A stretch of 18,982 nt of DNA from Actinomycetes bacterium (GTDB lineage Bacteria; Actinomycetota; Actinomycetes; Actinomycetales; Cellulomonadaceae), in contig JAEYXM010000169.1 in assembly GCA_023428465.1 (NCBI GenBank), forward strand, positions 1-18,982, given 5' to 3'. The notes beneath the pieces are model-generated. The model was not told the DNA's origin. It ran no database searches and saw only the letters and a program-made list of their open reading frames with translations. Positions 7,542-14,035 of the stretch are shown piece by piece. A program made the position numbers and the translations under genes. Positions within the stretch are counted from its first letter, which is position 1, and every line of letters begins with the position of its first letter.

Positions 7542-8161
7542 GACGCCCTCCCCTGGCTCGGCACGGAGGGGATCGAGGCGGTGTCCCGCATCTCCTGGAC
7601 CGCGCACTCCATGGACGCACCGACGAGGCGGCGCAGCTCGGCCGTGCCGGCCGCGAGCTCACGCCGGACGGCGGCCTCGGACGTGCGCAGGTCCTCCGCG
7701 ATCCGCCCGACGGGCAGGTCGTCGACGTGGTGCGCGACGACGCAGAGGCGCTGCATCGTCGCGAGTGCGGCAAGGGCGGCCCGCGTGTCGACGAGCACCC
7801 GTGCGGTGTCCCGTGCGGTGACCGTCGCGGTCGCCCGTGCGTTGTCCGTCGCGGTGGCCCGTGCGTTGTCCGTCGCGGTGGCCCGTGCAGGCCTTGCCGA
7901 CCGTGCTGCGACGACCCGTGCGGTGCCGGTCGACGGTGCGTCGGCGCGGACCGCGCAGACCGTGCGCACCGCGGCGCGGACGGCCGCGGTGGCGTCGTCC
8001 GCGGAGCGTGGCCGGCGTCGGCCGGAGAACGCGCGCACGAGTGCCTCGCGCAGCACCAGCTCGGCCTCCCCGCGCGTCGTGGTGCACAACGCCGCGTAGG
8101 CGAGAAGATCCGCGCGGCGGTCCCGCACGACGTCCGTCAGCACTCGCTCCCACCCTGCCAC
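7538..8161 (-). CDS. Divergent ECF-type sigma factor with internal 8-residue repeats
   Basis: A 207-aa sigma-70-like protein, paralogous to the one at 5500-6060. The N-terminus VAGWERVLTDVVRDRRADLLAYAAL, region 2 (LVLREALVRAFSGRRR) and region 4 (LAALATMQRLCVVAHHVDDLPVGRIAEDLRTSEAAVRRELAAGTAELRRL) are recognisable. It differs in two ways. The region 2.4 motif D-x-x-RR of its paralogue is replaced by AVRADAP, and the linker holds three 8-residue repeats (about 94-117) from a 24-bp tandem repeat. I chose GTG 8161 because it aligns with the paralogue's start and has GAGG six bases upstream; ATG 8173 (four codons longer) is possible. It heads the four-gene chain. Whether it still binds -10 DNA normally is open. 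Confidence 0.8.
   Translation of the reverse strand: MAGWERVLTDVVRDRRADLLAYAALCTTTRGEAELVLREALVRAFSGRRRPRSADDATAAVRAAVRTVCAVRADAPSTGTARVVAARSARPARATATDNARATATDNARATATVTARDTARVLVDTRAALAALATMQRLCVVAHHVDDLPVGRIAEDLRTSEAAVRRELAAGTAELRRLVGASMECAVQEMRDTASIPSVPSQGRAS
7810..7888. repeat. 24-bp in-frame tandem repeat inside sigma-factor gene
   Basis: Two perfect 24-bp copies (7834-7857, 7858-7881) are preceded by one degenerate copy (7810-7833) and followed by 7 bases of a fourth. On the coding (minus) strand each copy encodes eight residues of the ATATDNAR type, so expansion or contraction keeps the frame. Confidence 0.85.
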
Positions 8162-8560
8162 GGTCCACCTCATACGTGTCGCCCCAACTGTCGCAGAGTC
8201 AACGCACACCTCGCCTGAGACGTTGGGGGTGATCTGGATCTCGTTACGCGGGATCGCCGCGGTCCCGGGATCCGGAACCCATCCTGCCGCGTGGTCCCGG
8301 CTGGTGAGACACCCGAGGTCCCCGGACCGGACGCCATCGTGACCACGATGCGGGAACCACCAGGTCAAGCGCTCGTCAAGACCGATGCAAGGCCGAGGCG
8401 GGCCTGCAGGTCGGAGAACTCACGGCACTTCTGCGGTGCAGGCCGGACCGGGCCGGGTTACCGTTCCCTCACACGTCACAGTCGCTGCGAGAGCAGTGAC
8501 CGGCTCGTCCGGGCCGCTGGTGGACCGCCACACCTTGTGCGGGTGAGACGGCACCACATC

Positions 8561-8589
8561 GCCCCCGCTCGCGATCCGTGGGCGGGGGC
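8561..8589. repeat. GC-rich inverted repeat flanked by direct repeats
   Basis: The 8-bp perfect stem has a 13-nt loop. Direct repeats of ACCTTGTGC stand on both sides at 8532-8540 and 8592-8600. It lies 85 bp before the NYN start. There is no T-run, so a regulatory site is as likely as a terminator. Confidence 0.4.
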
Positions 8590-8661
8590 GGACCTTGTGC
8601 AGAGGCGCGCCCGGAGGGCCCCGCGCGCCCGGCGCACTCCCCGCACAGGTGTCCGCGGGCC

Positions 8662-8667
8662 TACGCT
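8662..8667 (+). promoter_or_regulatory. -10 hexamer for leaderless NYN gene
   Basis: TACGCT matches the actinobacterial TANNNT -10 box and ends exactly 6 nt before the ATG at 8674. No -35 box is evident, which is common for such promoters. Confidence 0.6.
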
Positions 8668-8673
8668 CGCGGC

Positions 8674-9264
8674 ATGAGCGACGACGCCACCGCGGCACCG
8701 GAAGCCCGACGCACCACGTACGTGCTGGTCGACGGCGAGAACATCGACGCGACGCTGGGCGGGTCGATCCTGGGCGCGCGACCTGCGCCGGAGGAACGGC
8801 CGCGCTGGGAACGCGTGCTCGAGTTCGGGCGGACCGTGTGGGGCGGGGACGACGTCGTCGGTCTGTTCTTCCTCGACGCGTCCGGCGGCACGATGCCGAT
8901 GTCGTTCGTGCAGGCGCTCCTCGCCATCGGGTTCCGACCCATCCCCCTTGCCGGCGCCCCGCACGAGAAGGTCGTCGACATCGGCATCCAGCGCACCCTG
9001 GCCGCGCTCGTCGAGCGCCCCGGGGACGTGCTGCTCGCCAGCCACGACGGCGACTTCGCACCCCAGATCGCCGACCTGCTCGGCACCGACCGGCACGTGG
9101 GCATCCTGGCCTTCACCGAGTTCACGAGCACCGGGCTGCAGAACCAGACCGCGGCGGGGCTCGAGCTCTTCGACCTCGAGAGCGACGTCGGTGCCTTCAA
9201 CGTCGTCCTGCCGCGGCTGCGGATCATCCCGCTCGCCGAGTTCGACCCGCTGCGCTTCCTCTGA
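8674..9264 (+). CDS. NYN domain-containing protein (LabA/PIN-like putative RNase)
   Basis: A 196-aa protein of the NYN (N4BP1/YacP-like nuclease) family of the PIN-like fold. Acidic motifs expected at the metal site are visible: YVLVDGENID with Asp20 and Glu22/Asn23, VVDIGIQRTL with Asp102, and LLASHDGDFAP with Asp125 and Asp127. A WERVLEFGRTVWG segment (45-57) lies between. Family members are thought to be RNases acting on structured RNA; the substrate here is unknown. The frame is open upstream to 8578, but that part reads as random Arg/Pro/Gly sequence, and the ATG at 8674 has a -10 TACGCT 6 nt before it. No toxin-antitoxin partner is next to it; the following gene has its own possible leaderless start 45 bp on. 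Confidence 0.9.
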   Translation: MSDDATAAPEARRTTYVLVDGENIDATLGGSILGARPAPEERPRWERVLEFGRTVWGGDDVVGLFFLDASGGTMPMSFVQALLAIGFRPIPLAGAPHEKVVDIGIQRTLAALVERPGDVLLASHDGDFAPQIADLLGTDRHVGILAFTEFTSTGLQNQTAAGLELFDLESDVGAFNVVLPRLRIIPLAEFDPLRFL

Positions 9265-9296
9265 GCGGGTCGGTGGCGGGCCGCCGGTGCGCGCTG

Positions 9297-9302
9297 CACG
9301 AT
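9297..9302 (+). promoter_or_regulatory. -10-like hexamer before DUF6328 gene
   Basis: CACGAT (one mismatch to TANNNT) ends 7 nt before the ATG at 9310. It supports that ATG over the one at 9301, which overlaps the hexamer. Confidence 0.4.
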
Positions 9303-9309
9303 GGGCGGC

Positions 9310-9831
9310 ATGGACACGCGCGAGGACCGCCCGCTGGGCGAGGACGGCCGTCACGAGACGCCGACCGAGCGCCTGGATCGCAACTGGAACGAGATCCTCC
9401 AGGAGCTGCGGGTCACGCAGACCGGCATCCAGATCCTCACGGGGTTCCTGCTGACCGTGCCGTTCCAGCAGCGGTTCGCCGACCTCACGGGGACCCAGCG
9501 CACCATCTACCTGGTGCTCGTCGTCCTCGCGGCGGTGACGACGGGGCTCATGGTCGCGCCGGTCAGCCTGCACCGCTGGCTCTTCCGGCGCCGGGCGAAG
9601 TCCACGCTGGTCACCGAGGCGGACCGCTTCATGCGGATCGGGCTGGTGTTCCTGGCGGTCGTGGTGAGCGGCGTCGTCATGCTCGTGTTCGACATCGTCG
9701 CCGGACGCCCGGTCGCCCTGGTGGTGTCTGGCCTGCTCCTGGCGGGCCTGGTCGGCGCGTGGTTCGTGCTGCCGGGCGTGCTCGGACGTGCGGGACGGCG
9801 CGCCCCGCAGGACGCGCCGCCGCTCGGTTGA
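9310..9831 (+). CDS. DUF6328 family membrane protein
   Basis: A 173-aa protein with a charged N-terminus (1-25) and the family's ERLDRNWNEILQELRVTQTGIQILTGFLLTVPF segment, which I recognise as DUF6328. Four hydrophobic segments follow at about 38-52, 60-80, 113-133 and 137-158, each with charged loops such as WLFRRRAKS between. Function is unknown in the family. I chose ATG 9310 over ATG 9301 (three residues longer) because a -10-like hexamer lies across 9297-9302. The gene is convergent with the COG2345 regulator with only 2 bp between the stop codons, and no hairpin is seen there. Confidence 0.85.
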   Translation: MDTREDRPLGEDGRHETPTERLDRNWNEILQELRVTQTGIQILTGFLLTVPFQQRFADLTGTQRTIYLVLVVLAAVTTGLMVAPVSLHRWLFRRRAKSTLVTEADRFMRIGLVFLAVVVSGVVMLVFDIVAGRPVALVVSGLLLAGLVGAWFVLPGVLGRAGRRAPQDAPPLG

Positions 9832-9833
9832 CG

Positions 9834-10514
9834 TCAGGCGCTCGCGAGCTTGACCACGCAGTGGGAGCCGGAGCCCCGCGGGACGAGCTGGGAGACGGTC
9901 AGCGGGCCCTCGTGGCGCGAGAGCACGCCGCGGACGAGGCCCAGGTGCGCCCCGCACACGATGCCCTTGCGCTCGGACGGGACGTCCGCGAAGGGGCAGT
10001 GACTGAGCGAGAGCTCCATCGAGTCACGCTCGAACTCGGGCTCGAAGCCGAGATCCTCGAGGTGGCGCTGGAGGGCGGCGATCTGCTCCTCGCGGTCCGC
10101 GGCCGGGTCGTCCGTGGCGGTGGAGCCGGGACAGCCGAGCTCGGCGGCCCATGTCACGCCTGCCACCTCGGCCTCGTCCACCGGGGACTCCATGGGCTGG
10201 CCGTAGCCGTCCAGGAGGAGCCGGACGAGCTGGCCGCGAGCGCGGGAGTCGACCGTGGCGGCGGCGGCGCTGTCGACCGACCGGTAGAGCATGCGGGGGC
10301 GGCCACGCGTGGTGCGGTGCTCCGGCTGGCGCACCACGAAGCCGCTCGCGACGAGACGGTCGAGATGCTCACGGGTGGTGTTCACGTGCAGGCCGACGCC
10401 GGCGGCGACCTCCTCGACGGGGACGGGGCCCTGCCGTTCCTGGAGGAGACGCATGATGCGCATCCGGCTGTTGCAGGCCAGGACGCGCAGTGCCCGGAGC
10501 TGGTGATCACCCAT
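9834..10514 (-). CDS. COG2345-type (ArsR-like/SufR-like) winged-helix regulator with Cys-rich C-terminus
   Basis: A 226-aa DNA-binding regulator. Residues about 5-78 form a winged helix: LRALRVLACNSRMRIMRLL, VPVEEVAAGVGLHVNTTREHLDRLVASGFV, then the wing RTTRGRPRMLY. The C-terminal domain has Cys128, HCPF with Cys173, VCGAH with Cys187 and His190, and Cys219. This spacing (C-x13-C, then a late C) resembles the COG2345/SufR branch, where such cysteines bind an Fe-S cluster in studied members; here that is inference. TTG at 10538 could extend it, but ATG 10514 has AATACT exactly 6 nt upstream, implying a leaderless mRNA. A 12-bp palindromic GTCA-N4-TGAC (10518-10529) covers that -10, suggesting autorepression. 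No suf genes are nearby. Confidence 0.88.
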   Translation of the reverse strand: MGDHQLRALRVLACNSRMRIMRLLQERQGPVPVEEVAAGVGLHVNTTREHLDRLVASGFVVRQPEHRTTRGRPRMLYRSVDSAAAATVDSRARGQLVRLLLDGYGQPMESPVDEAEVAGVTWAAELGCPGSTATDDPAADREEQIAALQRHLEDLGFEPEFERDSMELSLSHCPFADVPSERKGIVCGAHLGLVRGVLSRHEGPLTVSQLVPRGSGSHCVVKLASA

Positions 10515-10529
10515 GTGGTCAGTATTGAC
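10515..10529 (-). promoter_or_regulatory. Leaderless promoter and possible operator of the COG2345 regulator
   Basis: The minus-strand hexamer AATACT (10521-10526) ends 6 nt before the ATG. It lies inside GTCA-N4-TGAC (10518-10529), a short palindrome that a dimeric regulator could bind. The arms are only 4 bp, so this could be chance. Confidence 0.4.
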
Positions 10530-10685
10530 GGCAAGCAACGGGTCTACGTGGGACCTTGGTGCCGATCAGACAATTCACCCGGTCGGCGCAGCCCGGGCCG
10601 GCGGCGCAACCAGTCACCACGCCCTGGACGACGACGACGTCGACGCTCGCGCCGGGCAGCGCCACACCCCCGATGTGACTCTCGG

Positions 10686-10691
10686 TACGCT
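10686..10691 (+). promoter_or_regulatory. -10 hexamer upstream of hemolysin III-type gene
   Basis: TACGCT fits TANNNT. A start about 7 nt downstream would give a 5' leader of about 62 nt to the GTG at 10760. No -35 box is seen. Confidence 0.4.
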
Positions 10692-10759
10692 GAGGTCCGC
10701 GCGGCAGCCCGCGCATCCGACCACCCGGAACGCTCACGCCCGTCCCCCGGAAGGCAGCA

Positions 10760-11437
10760 GTGGACACAGGCCTGCTCAGCAGGGACGGCAGCGTCCACGT
10801 CACGGACGAGCGGTTCAACACCGTCTCGCACCTGGTCGCCTCGTGCTTCGCCGTCGTCGGCTCCGCTCTCCTCATCGCGCAGGCCGGTGCCGAGGGCGAC
10901 CCCTGGAAGATCGTCGGCCTGAGCATCTACTGCTTCTCGATGCTCGCCCTCTTCGTGTTCAGCACGCTCCACCACGGCATCGACCGCGGGCCCCGTGTGA
11001 ACGCCATCCTGCGCACGCTCGACTACGACTCGGTGTTCCTGCTCATCGCCGGGACCGTGACACCGCTCGTGCTCGTGCTGGTGCGGACGACGTTCGGATG
11101 GGCGGTGCTCGGCGCCGTCTGGGCGATCGCCGGGGTCGGCATCGCGCTGCGCTCCACGCTGCACGACCTGCCGAAGTACGTCACGAACACGCTCTACATC
11201 GCGCTCGGCTGGATGCCGGTCGCGCTCGTCGCGTCGGGCGAACCGCTCCCCCTGGGCGCGCTCGTGCTCCTGGCGACGGGCGGGCTCGTGTACTCCGCGG
11301 GGTTCGTCATCTTCGTCATCGAGCGGCCCAACCCCGTGCCCGGGGTCTTCGGGTTCCACGAGATCTGGCACGCAATGGTCGTCGTCGCGTCCGCGCTCAA
11401 CTACCTGCTCATGTACTGGTACGTGCTGCCCGCGTAG
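10760..11437 (+). CDS. Hemolysin III / TrhA family (PAQR) membrane protein
   Basis: A 225-aa polytopic membrane protein with about seven TM segments. It carries PAQR/HlyIII signatures: ERFNTVSHLVAS near the N-terminus (Ser23/His24), FSTLHHG with His71/His72 after TM2, LDYDSVFLLIAGTVTP with Asp88/Asp90, and GFHEIWHAMVV with His200 and His204 in the last helix. These Ser, His and Asp positions are the putative zinc/hydrolase site of the PAQR superfamily. The 'hemolysin' name is historical; bacterial TrhA proteins are linked to membrane fluidity and lipid homeostasis. The GTG start has GGAAGG seven bases upstream, and the first residues match the usual short cytoplasmic N-terminus. The gene faces the cupin gene and is separated from it by a strong hairpin. 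Confidence 0.92.
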   Translation: MDTGLLSRDGSVHVTDERFNTVSHLVASCFAVVGSALLIAQAGAEGDPWKIVGLSIYCFSMLALFVFSTLHHGIDRGPRVNAILRTLDYDSVFLLIAGTVTPLVLVLVRTTFGWAVLGAVWAIAGVGIALRSTLHDLPKYVTNTLYIALGWMPVALVASGEPLPLGALVLLATGGLVYSAGFVIFVIERPNPVPGVFGFHEIWHAMVVVASALNYLLMYWYVLPA

Positions 11438-11453
11438 GGGCCCCGACGGTCGG

Positions 11454-11490
11454 GCGCGCGGCGGGTCGCCGGGGCGACCGCGCCGCGCGC
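11454..11490. terminator. Strong hairpin between convergent genes, probable bidirectional terminator
   Basis: The arms GCGCGCGGCGGGTCGCC (11454-11470) and GGCGACC-g-CGCCGCGCGC (11473-11490) pair over 17 bp with one bulged G; the tip would open to a 4-nt loop. It sits in the 60-bp gap between two convergent stop codons. There is no T-run, as is usual in high-GC actinobacteria. Confidence 0.75.
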
Positions 11491-11497
11491 ACCGAGG

Positions 11498-11908
11498 TCA
11501 CTCGGAGGCGCCGGCCGTCCAGCTCGGCGGCTCGTCCTTGCCCTCCTCCTCGAGGCGGTCGGCCTCCTCCTTGGTGGCGTGCACGGCGTCCTCGGCGTGG
11601 TGCGGCGGGCCGTAGACCGTGTAGAGGATCAGCGGGTTCTCGCCGGTGTTGACGAAGTTGTGCGTCCGGCCCGCGGGCACCGCCACGAGGTCACCGGCGG
11701 CGACCTTGCGCGTCTGGCCCGACACGACCGCCTCGCCGACGCCGCTGACGAACGTCAGGAGCTGGTCGGTGTCCTCGTGGACCTCCTCGCCGATCTCACC
11801 GCCCGGCGGGATCGTCATGATGACGAGCTGCGCGTACTTGCCGGTCCACAGGACGCGGCGGAAGTCCGGGCTCTGCTCGGCGACGGTCGCGATCGTGAAG
11901 TGATCCAT
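11498..11908 (-). CDS. Cupin-domain protein
   Basis: A 136-aa single-domain cupin. Motif 1 is about 37-58 (GEIGEEVHEDTDQLLTFVSG) with His44 and Asp46 in the metal-ligand positions and Gln49 where Glu is usual; motif 2 is about 72-87 (GDLVAVPAGRTHNFVN) with His83. The protein starts MDHFTIATVAEQSPDFRRVLWTGKYAQLV and ends in a charged tail (HATKEEADRLEEEGKDEPP), a layout common to small stress-related actinobacterial and bacillar cupins of unknown substrate. A GAGAGGA lies about 6 nt before the ATG. It is 51 bp downstream of the BrkB-domain gene on the same strand and may be co-transcribed with it. Enzyme activity is not assignable. Confidence 0.88.
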   Translation of the reverse strand: MDHFTIATVAEQSPDFRRVLWTGKYAQLVIMTIPPGGEIGEEVHEDTDQLLTFVSGVGEAVVSGQTRKVAAGDLVAVPAGRTHNFVNTGENPLILYTVYGPPHHAEDAVHATKEEADRLEEEGKDEPPSWTAGASE

Positions 11909-11959
11909 GGACGTCCTCTCCTCGATGGTTCCCGGCAGGTCGGTGGGACCCGTCCATGG

Positions 11960-13924
11960 TCATCTTGACCTCGTCGGGTGCGGCCCGCGACCGGAACGGT
12001 CGGTCGGCGTCGGCTCCGCGCGGCGCCCGCGGGTCAGGCGCAGCGCGCGGCCGATCGCCAGGTCCTCGGCGATCTGCTTCTCGCGCTTGCGGCTCGCCGC
12101 GGTGTCCCGCGGCGGGAGCTGGAGGCTCTCCTCCGCGGGCATGCCGGCCTGCAGCTGGCGGGCCCGTTCGAGCTCGGCGTCGAGCTCTGCACCGAACAGC
12201 AGCGCATTGTTCGTCAGCCACAACCAGAGCAGGAAGACGATGACGCCGGCGAGCGCCCCGTACGTCTCGTTGTAGCTGCCGAAGAACGCGACGTAGAGGC
12301 CGAAGGCCGCCGTCCCGACCGCCCACACGAGGATCGCGACGAACGAGCCCACGCTGATCCACCGGAACCGCGGCTGACGCACGTTGGGCGTGCCGTAGTA
12401 GAGGATCGCGATGGTGAGTGCGACGAGCAGCACGATCACGGGCCACTTCGCGACGTCCCACACGGTCACGACGGCGTCGCTCAGCCCGATCGCCGAGCCG
12501 ATCGCCGCCGCGACGGGCCCGGACAGTGCCATCGCCGCGCAGGTCACGGCCACGAGCACCAGCGTCACGAGCGTGACCAGCAGCATCGCGGGGCGCAGCT
12601 TCCACACGGGCCGGCCCTCATCGACCTCGTAGATCCGGTTCATCGCGCGCGAGAACGCGTTGACGTAGCCGGACGCGGACCACAGGGCCACGAGCAGACC
12701 GACGACGAGCGCGAGCCCGCCGCCCTGCTGGCTCGCGAGGTTGCGGACGATGTCCTCGACCACGGCGAGGTCGAGCCCCGGCGCGACGTCCCCGACGGTG
12801 TCCATCACGTCCCTGACGACCTGCTCGCCGTCGCCGACCACGCTGAGCAGCGAGACGAGCGCCAGGGCTGCGGGCGCGACCGCGAGCACCGCCCAGTAGG
12901 TGAGCGCCGCGGCGAGGTCCGTCACCTGGTCGTGCTGGAACTCCCGCAGCGTCTTGCGCAGCACGTAGCGGCGCGAGGCACCGGTGAGGTCCGGGGGCGA
13001 GTCGGGCTTGCGCGGGTCGTCGGGCTCGGGCGCGTCCTCCTTCGCGGCTGCGCTCCCGACGTCGTTCGCCACCCCGGCGCGCGCGGCGTCGTCCAGCTCG
13101 CCGGGACGCGCGTCGTCGTCGGGCGCGACGTCACTTCCCTCAGGCCGCTCGGTCATGACGGTCCCCTCCTTCGTGTCGGGCCCGACGGCGCGCGCCCGGG
13201 CGTACGCGGGGGCGCGCAGCGCGGCGGCCCACGGGTACGTGGCGAGCCCGGTCGGCGGGTCGAGCGGGTCGAAGTGCACGGGCGGGTCGACGTCGTCCTG
13301 CGCCGGGCCGCGGAGCTCGAGGGACGCGAACGGTTGCCACGGACCCCCGAGCGTCGCCCAGGCCAGCCGGAGGTGGAGTGGCTCGACGGCGAGCGCGCCG
13401 CCGAGGGCCTCGGGCTCGGCCGGGAGGCGCTGCCGCCCGACGGCGAGGGCCCGCGCCCCGAGCATCACCGGTCCCCGCGGCCCGCGGTAGGGCCACAGGC
13501 TCGTGTACGTCCCCGCGGCGACGTCGACGTGCGGCGCGAGCACGTGCCGGAGCCCGGGCAGCGTCCCGGTCGTGGAGAGCAGGAGGTCGGCGGGGCCGTT
13601 GCCGTCGGGGACGCGCAGGGCGAGCCCGTGCACGTCGGGCAGCCACGCGGGCAGCCCGCCGCCGCGCGAGAGCCGCGCCAGCACGACGTCGTCCCCCTTC
13701 CCATCCACCCACTCCACGCCCGACGTCGCCCCGTGCCGCCGCAGTCGTCCGGTCACCACGACGCCGCGGGGATGCAGCGGCTTGGCGCCCCGCAGGCGCG
13801 CGACGCCGTCGGCCGCCACCCCGAGGACCGCGCCGACGGCGCCGGCCAGCGATCCGCCGACTGCCCGCGGTGTCGGGCCGGCTGCCCGCGGTGTCGGAGC
13901 GGCTGCCCTCGGTGTCGCCTTCAC
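11960..13924 (-). CDS. Catalase-like 'phosphodiesterase' domain fused in frame to BrkB/YihY membrane domain
   Basis: One open frame of 654 codons from GTG 13924. Residues about 24-246 resemble an actinobacterial soluble family often annotated 'phosphodiesterase' and related to the catalase fold: ARLRGAKPLHPRGVVVTG, LARLSRGGGLPAWLPDVHGLALRVPDG, TSLWPYRG, LAWATLGGPWQPFASLELRG and VHFDPLDPP. The family normally stops right after the APAYARARA-like tail. Here the frame runs on into residues 257-654, a BrkB/YihY family protein with an acidic N-terminus, RKTLREFQHDQVTDLAAALTYWAVLAVAPA and six TM helices. Met257 (ATG 13154-13156) has a strong AAGGAGG 8 nt upstream, and a TGA overlaps that ATG in another frame. 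So this is either a true fusion with an internal start, or two genes joined by a one-base frameshift or sequence error. The BrkB function (envelope protein) is not settled. Confidence 0.75.
   Translation of the reverse strand: MKATPRAAAPTPRAAGPTPRAVGGSLAGAVGAVLGVAADGVARLRGAKPLHPRGVVVTGRLRRHGATSGVEWVDGKGDDVVLARLSRGGGLPAWLPDVHGLALRVPDGNGPADLLLSTTGTLPGLRHVLAPHVDVAAGTYTSLWPYRGPRGPVMLGARALAVGRQRLPAEPEALGGALAVEPLHLRLAWATLGGPWQPFASLELRGPAQDDVDPPVHFDPLDPPTGLATYPWAAALRAPAYARARAVGPDTKEGTVMTERPEGSDVAPDDDARPGELDDAARAGVANDVGSAAAKEDAPEPDDPRKPDSPPDLTGASRRYVLRKTLREFQHDQVTDLAAALTYWAVLAVAPAALALVSLLSVVGDGEQVVRDVMDTVGDVAPGLDLAVVEDIVRNLASQQGGGLALVVGLLVALWSASGYVNAFSRAMNRIYEVDEGRPVWKLRPAMLLVTLVTLVLVAVTCAAMALSGPVAAAIGSAIGLSDAVVTVWDVAKWPVIVLLVALTIAILYYGTPNVRQPRFRWISVGSFVAILVWAVGTAAFGLYVAFFGSYNETYGALAGVIVFLLWLWLTNNALLFGAELDAELERARQLQAGMPAEESLQLPPRDTAASRKREKQIAEDLAIGRALRLTRGRRAEPTPTDRSGRGPHPTRSR
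13154..13171 (-). promoter_or_regulatory. Internal Shine-Dalgarno and ATG at the domain junction
   Basis: AAGGAGG (minus strand, 13165-13171) is followed by an 8-nt spacer and ATG (13154-13156), exactly where the BrkB domain begins. The ATG is part of ATGA, so a gene ending in the +1 frame would stop here with the same overlap used by other pairs in this window. It supports a separate 398-aa BrkB product. Confidence 0.7.
13861..13923. repeat. Three 21-bp tandem repeats at the 5' end of the fused gene
   Basis: Units at 13861-13881, 13882-13902 and 13903-13923 share the core CTGCCCGCGGTGTCG with few changes. On the minus strand they encode TPRAAxP heptads at residues about 1-22 of the fused protein, right after the proposed GTG start. 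Confidence 0.7.
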
Positions 13925-13930
13925 CCGTCG

Positions 13931-13936
13931 AGCATC
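13931..13936 (-). promoter_or_regulatory. -10-like hexamer for leaderless fused gene
   Basis: GATGCT on the minus strand (one mismatch to TANNNT) ends 6 nt before the GTG at 13924, the same spacing as at other starts in this window. Confidence 0.4.
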
Positions 13937-13986
13937 ACCCGCCCACGCTCCCCTGTCACGCCGAGCCGACCGCGCCCACGCCGCCG

Positions 13987-14035
13987 GAGCTCGGGAAGGT
14001 GCGCGACACATACCGTCGCGCACCTTCCCAAGCTC
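13987..14035. repeat. 49-bp near-perfect palindrome (REP-like or structural element)
   Basis: Arms 13987-14007 and 14015-14035 pair over 5 bp (GAGCT/AGCTC), one mismatch, then 15 perfect bp (GGGAAGGTGCGCGAC / GTCGCGCACCTTCCC), closing on a 7-nt loop at 14008-14014. It sits between two divergent genes, so it is badly placed for a terminator of either. A dispersed palindromic repeat or a regulator site fits better. Confidence 0.85.

Larger units (their letters stand above)
8162..8673. other. Divergent intergenic region, 512 bp, no gene seen
   Basis: This spacer lies between the sigma operon (-) and the NYN gene (+) and should hold both promoters. On the minus strand a TTGACT -35-like box sits at 8197-8202, without a clear -10 at good spacing. 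A GC-rich 8-bp inverted repeat (GCCCCCGC 8561-8568 / GCGGGGGC 8582-8589) is flanked by two copies of ACCTTGTGC (8532-8540 and 8592-8600), exactly 60 bp apart. No conserved small ORF is apparent. Confidence 0.6.

Noticed and set aside
7810..7888. Tandem repeats considered as a CRISPR array
   Set aside because: Units are contiguous 24-mers without spacers and lie in a coding frame.
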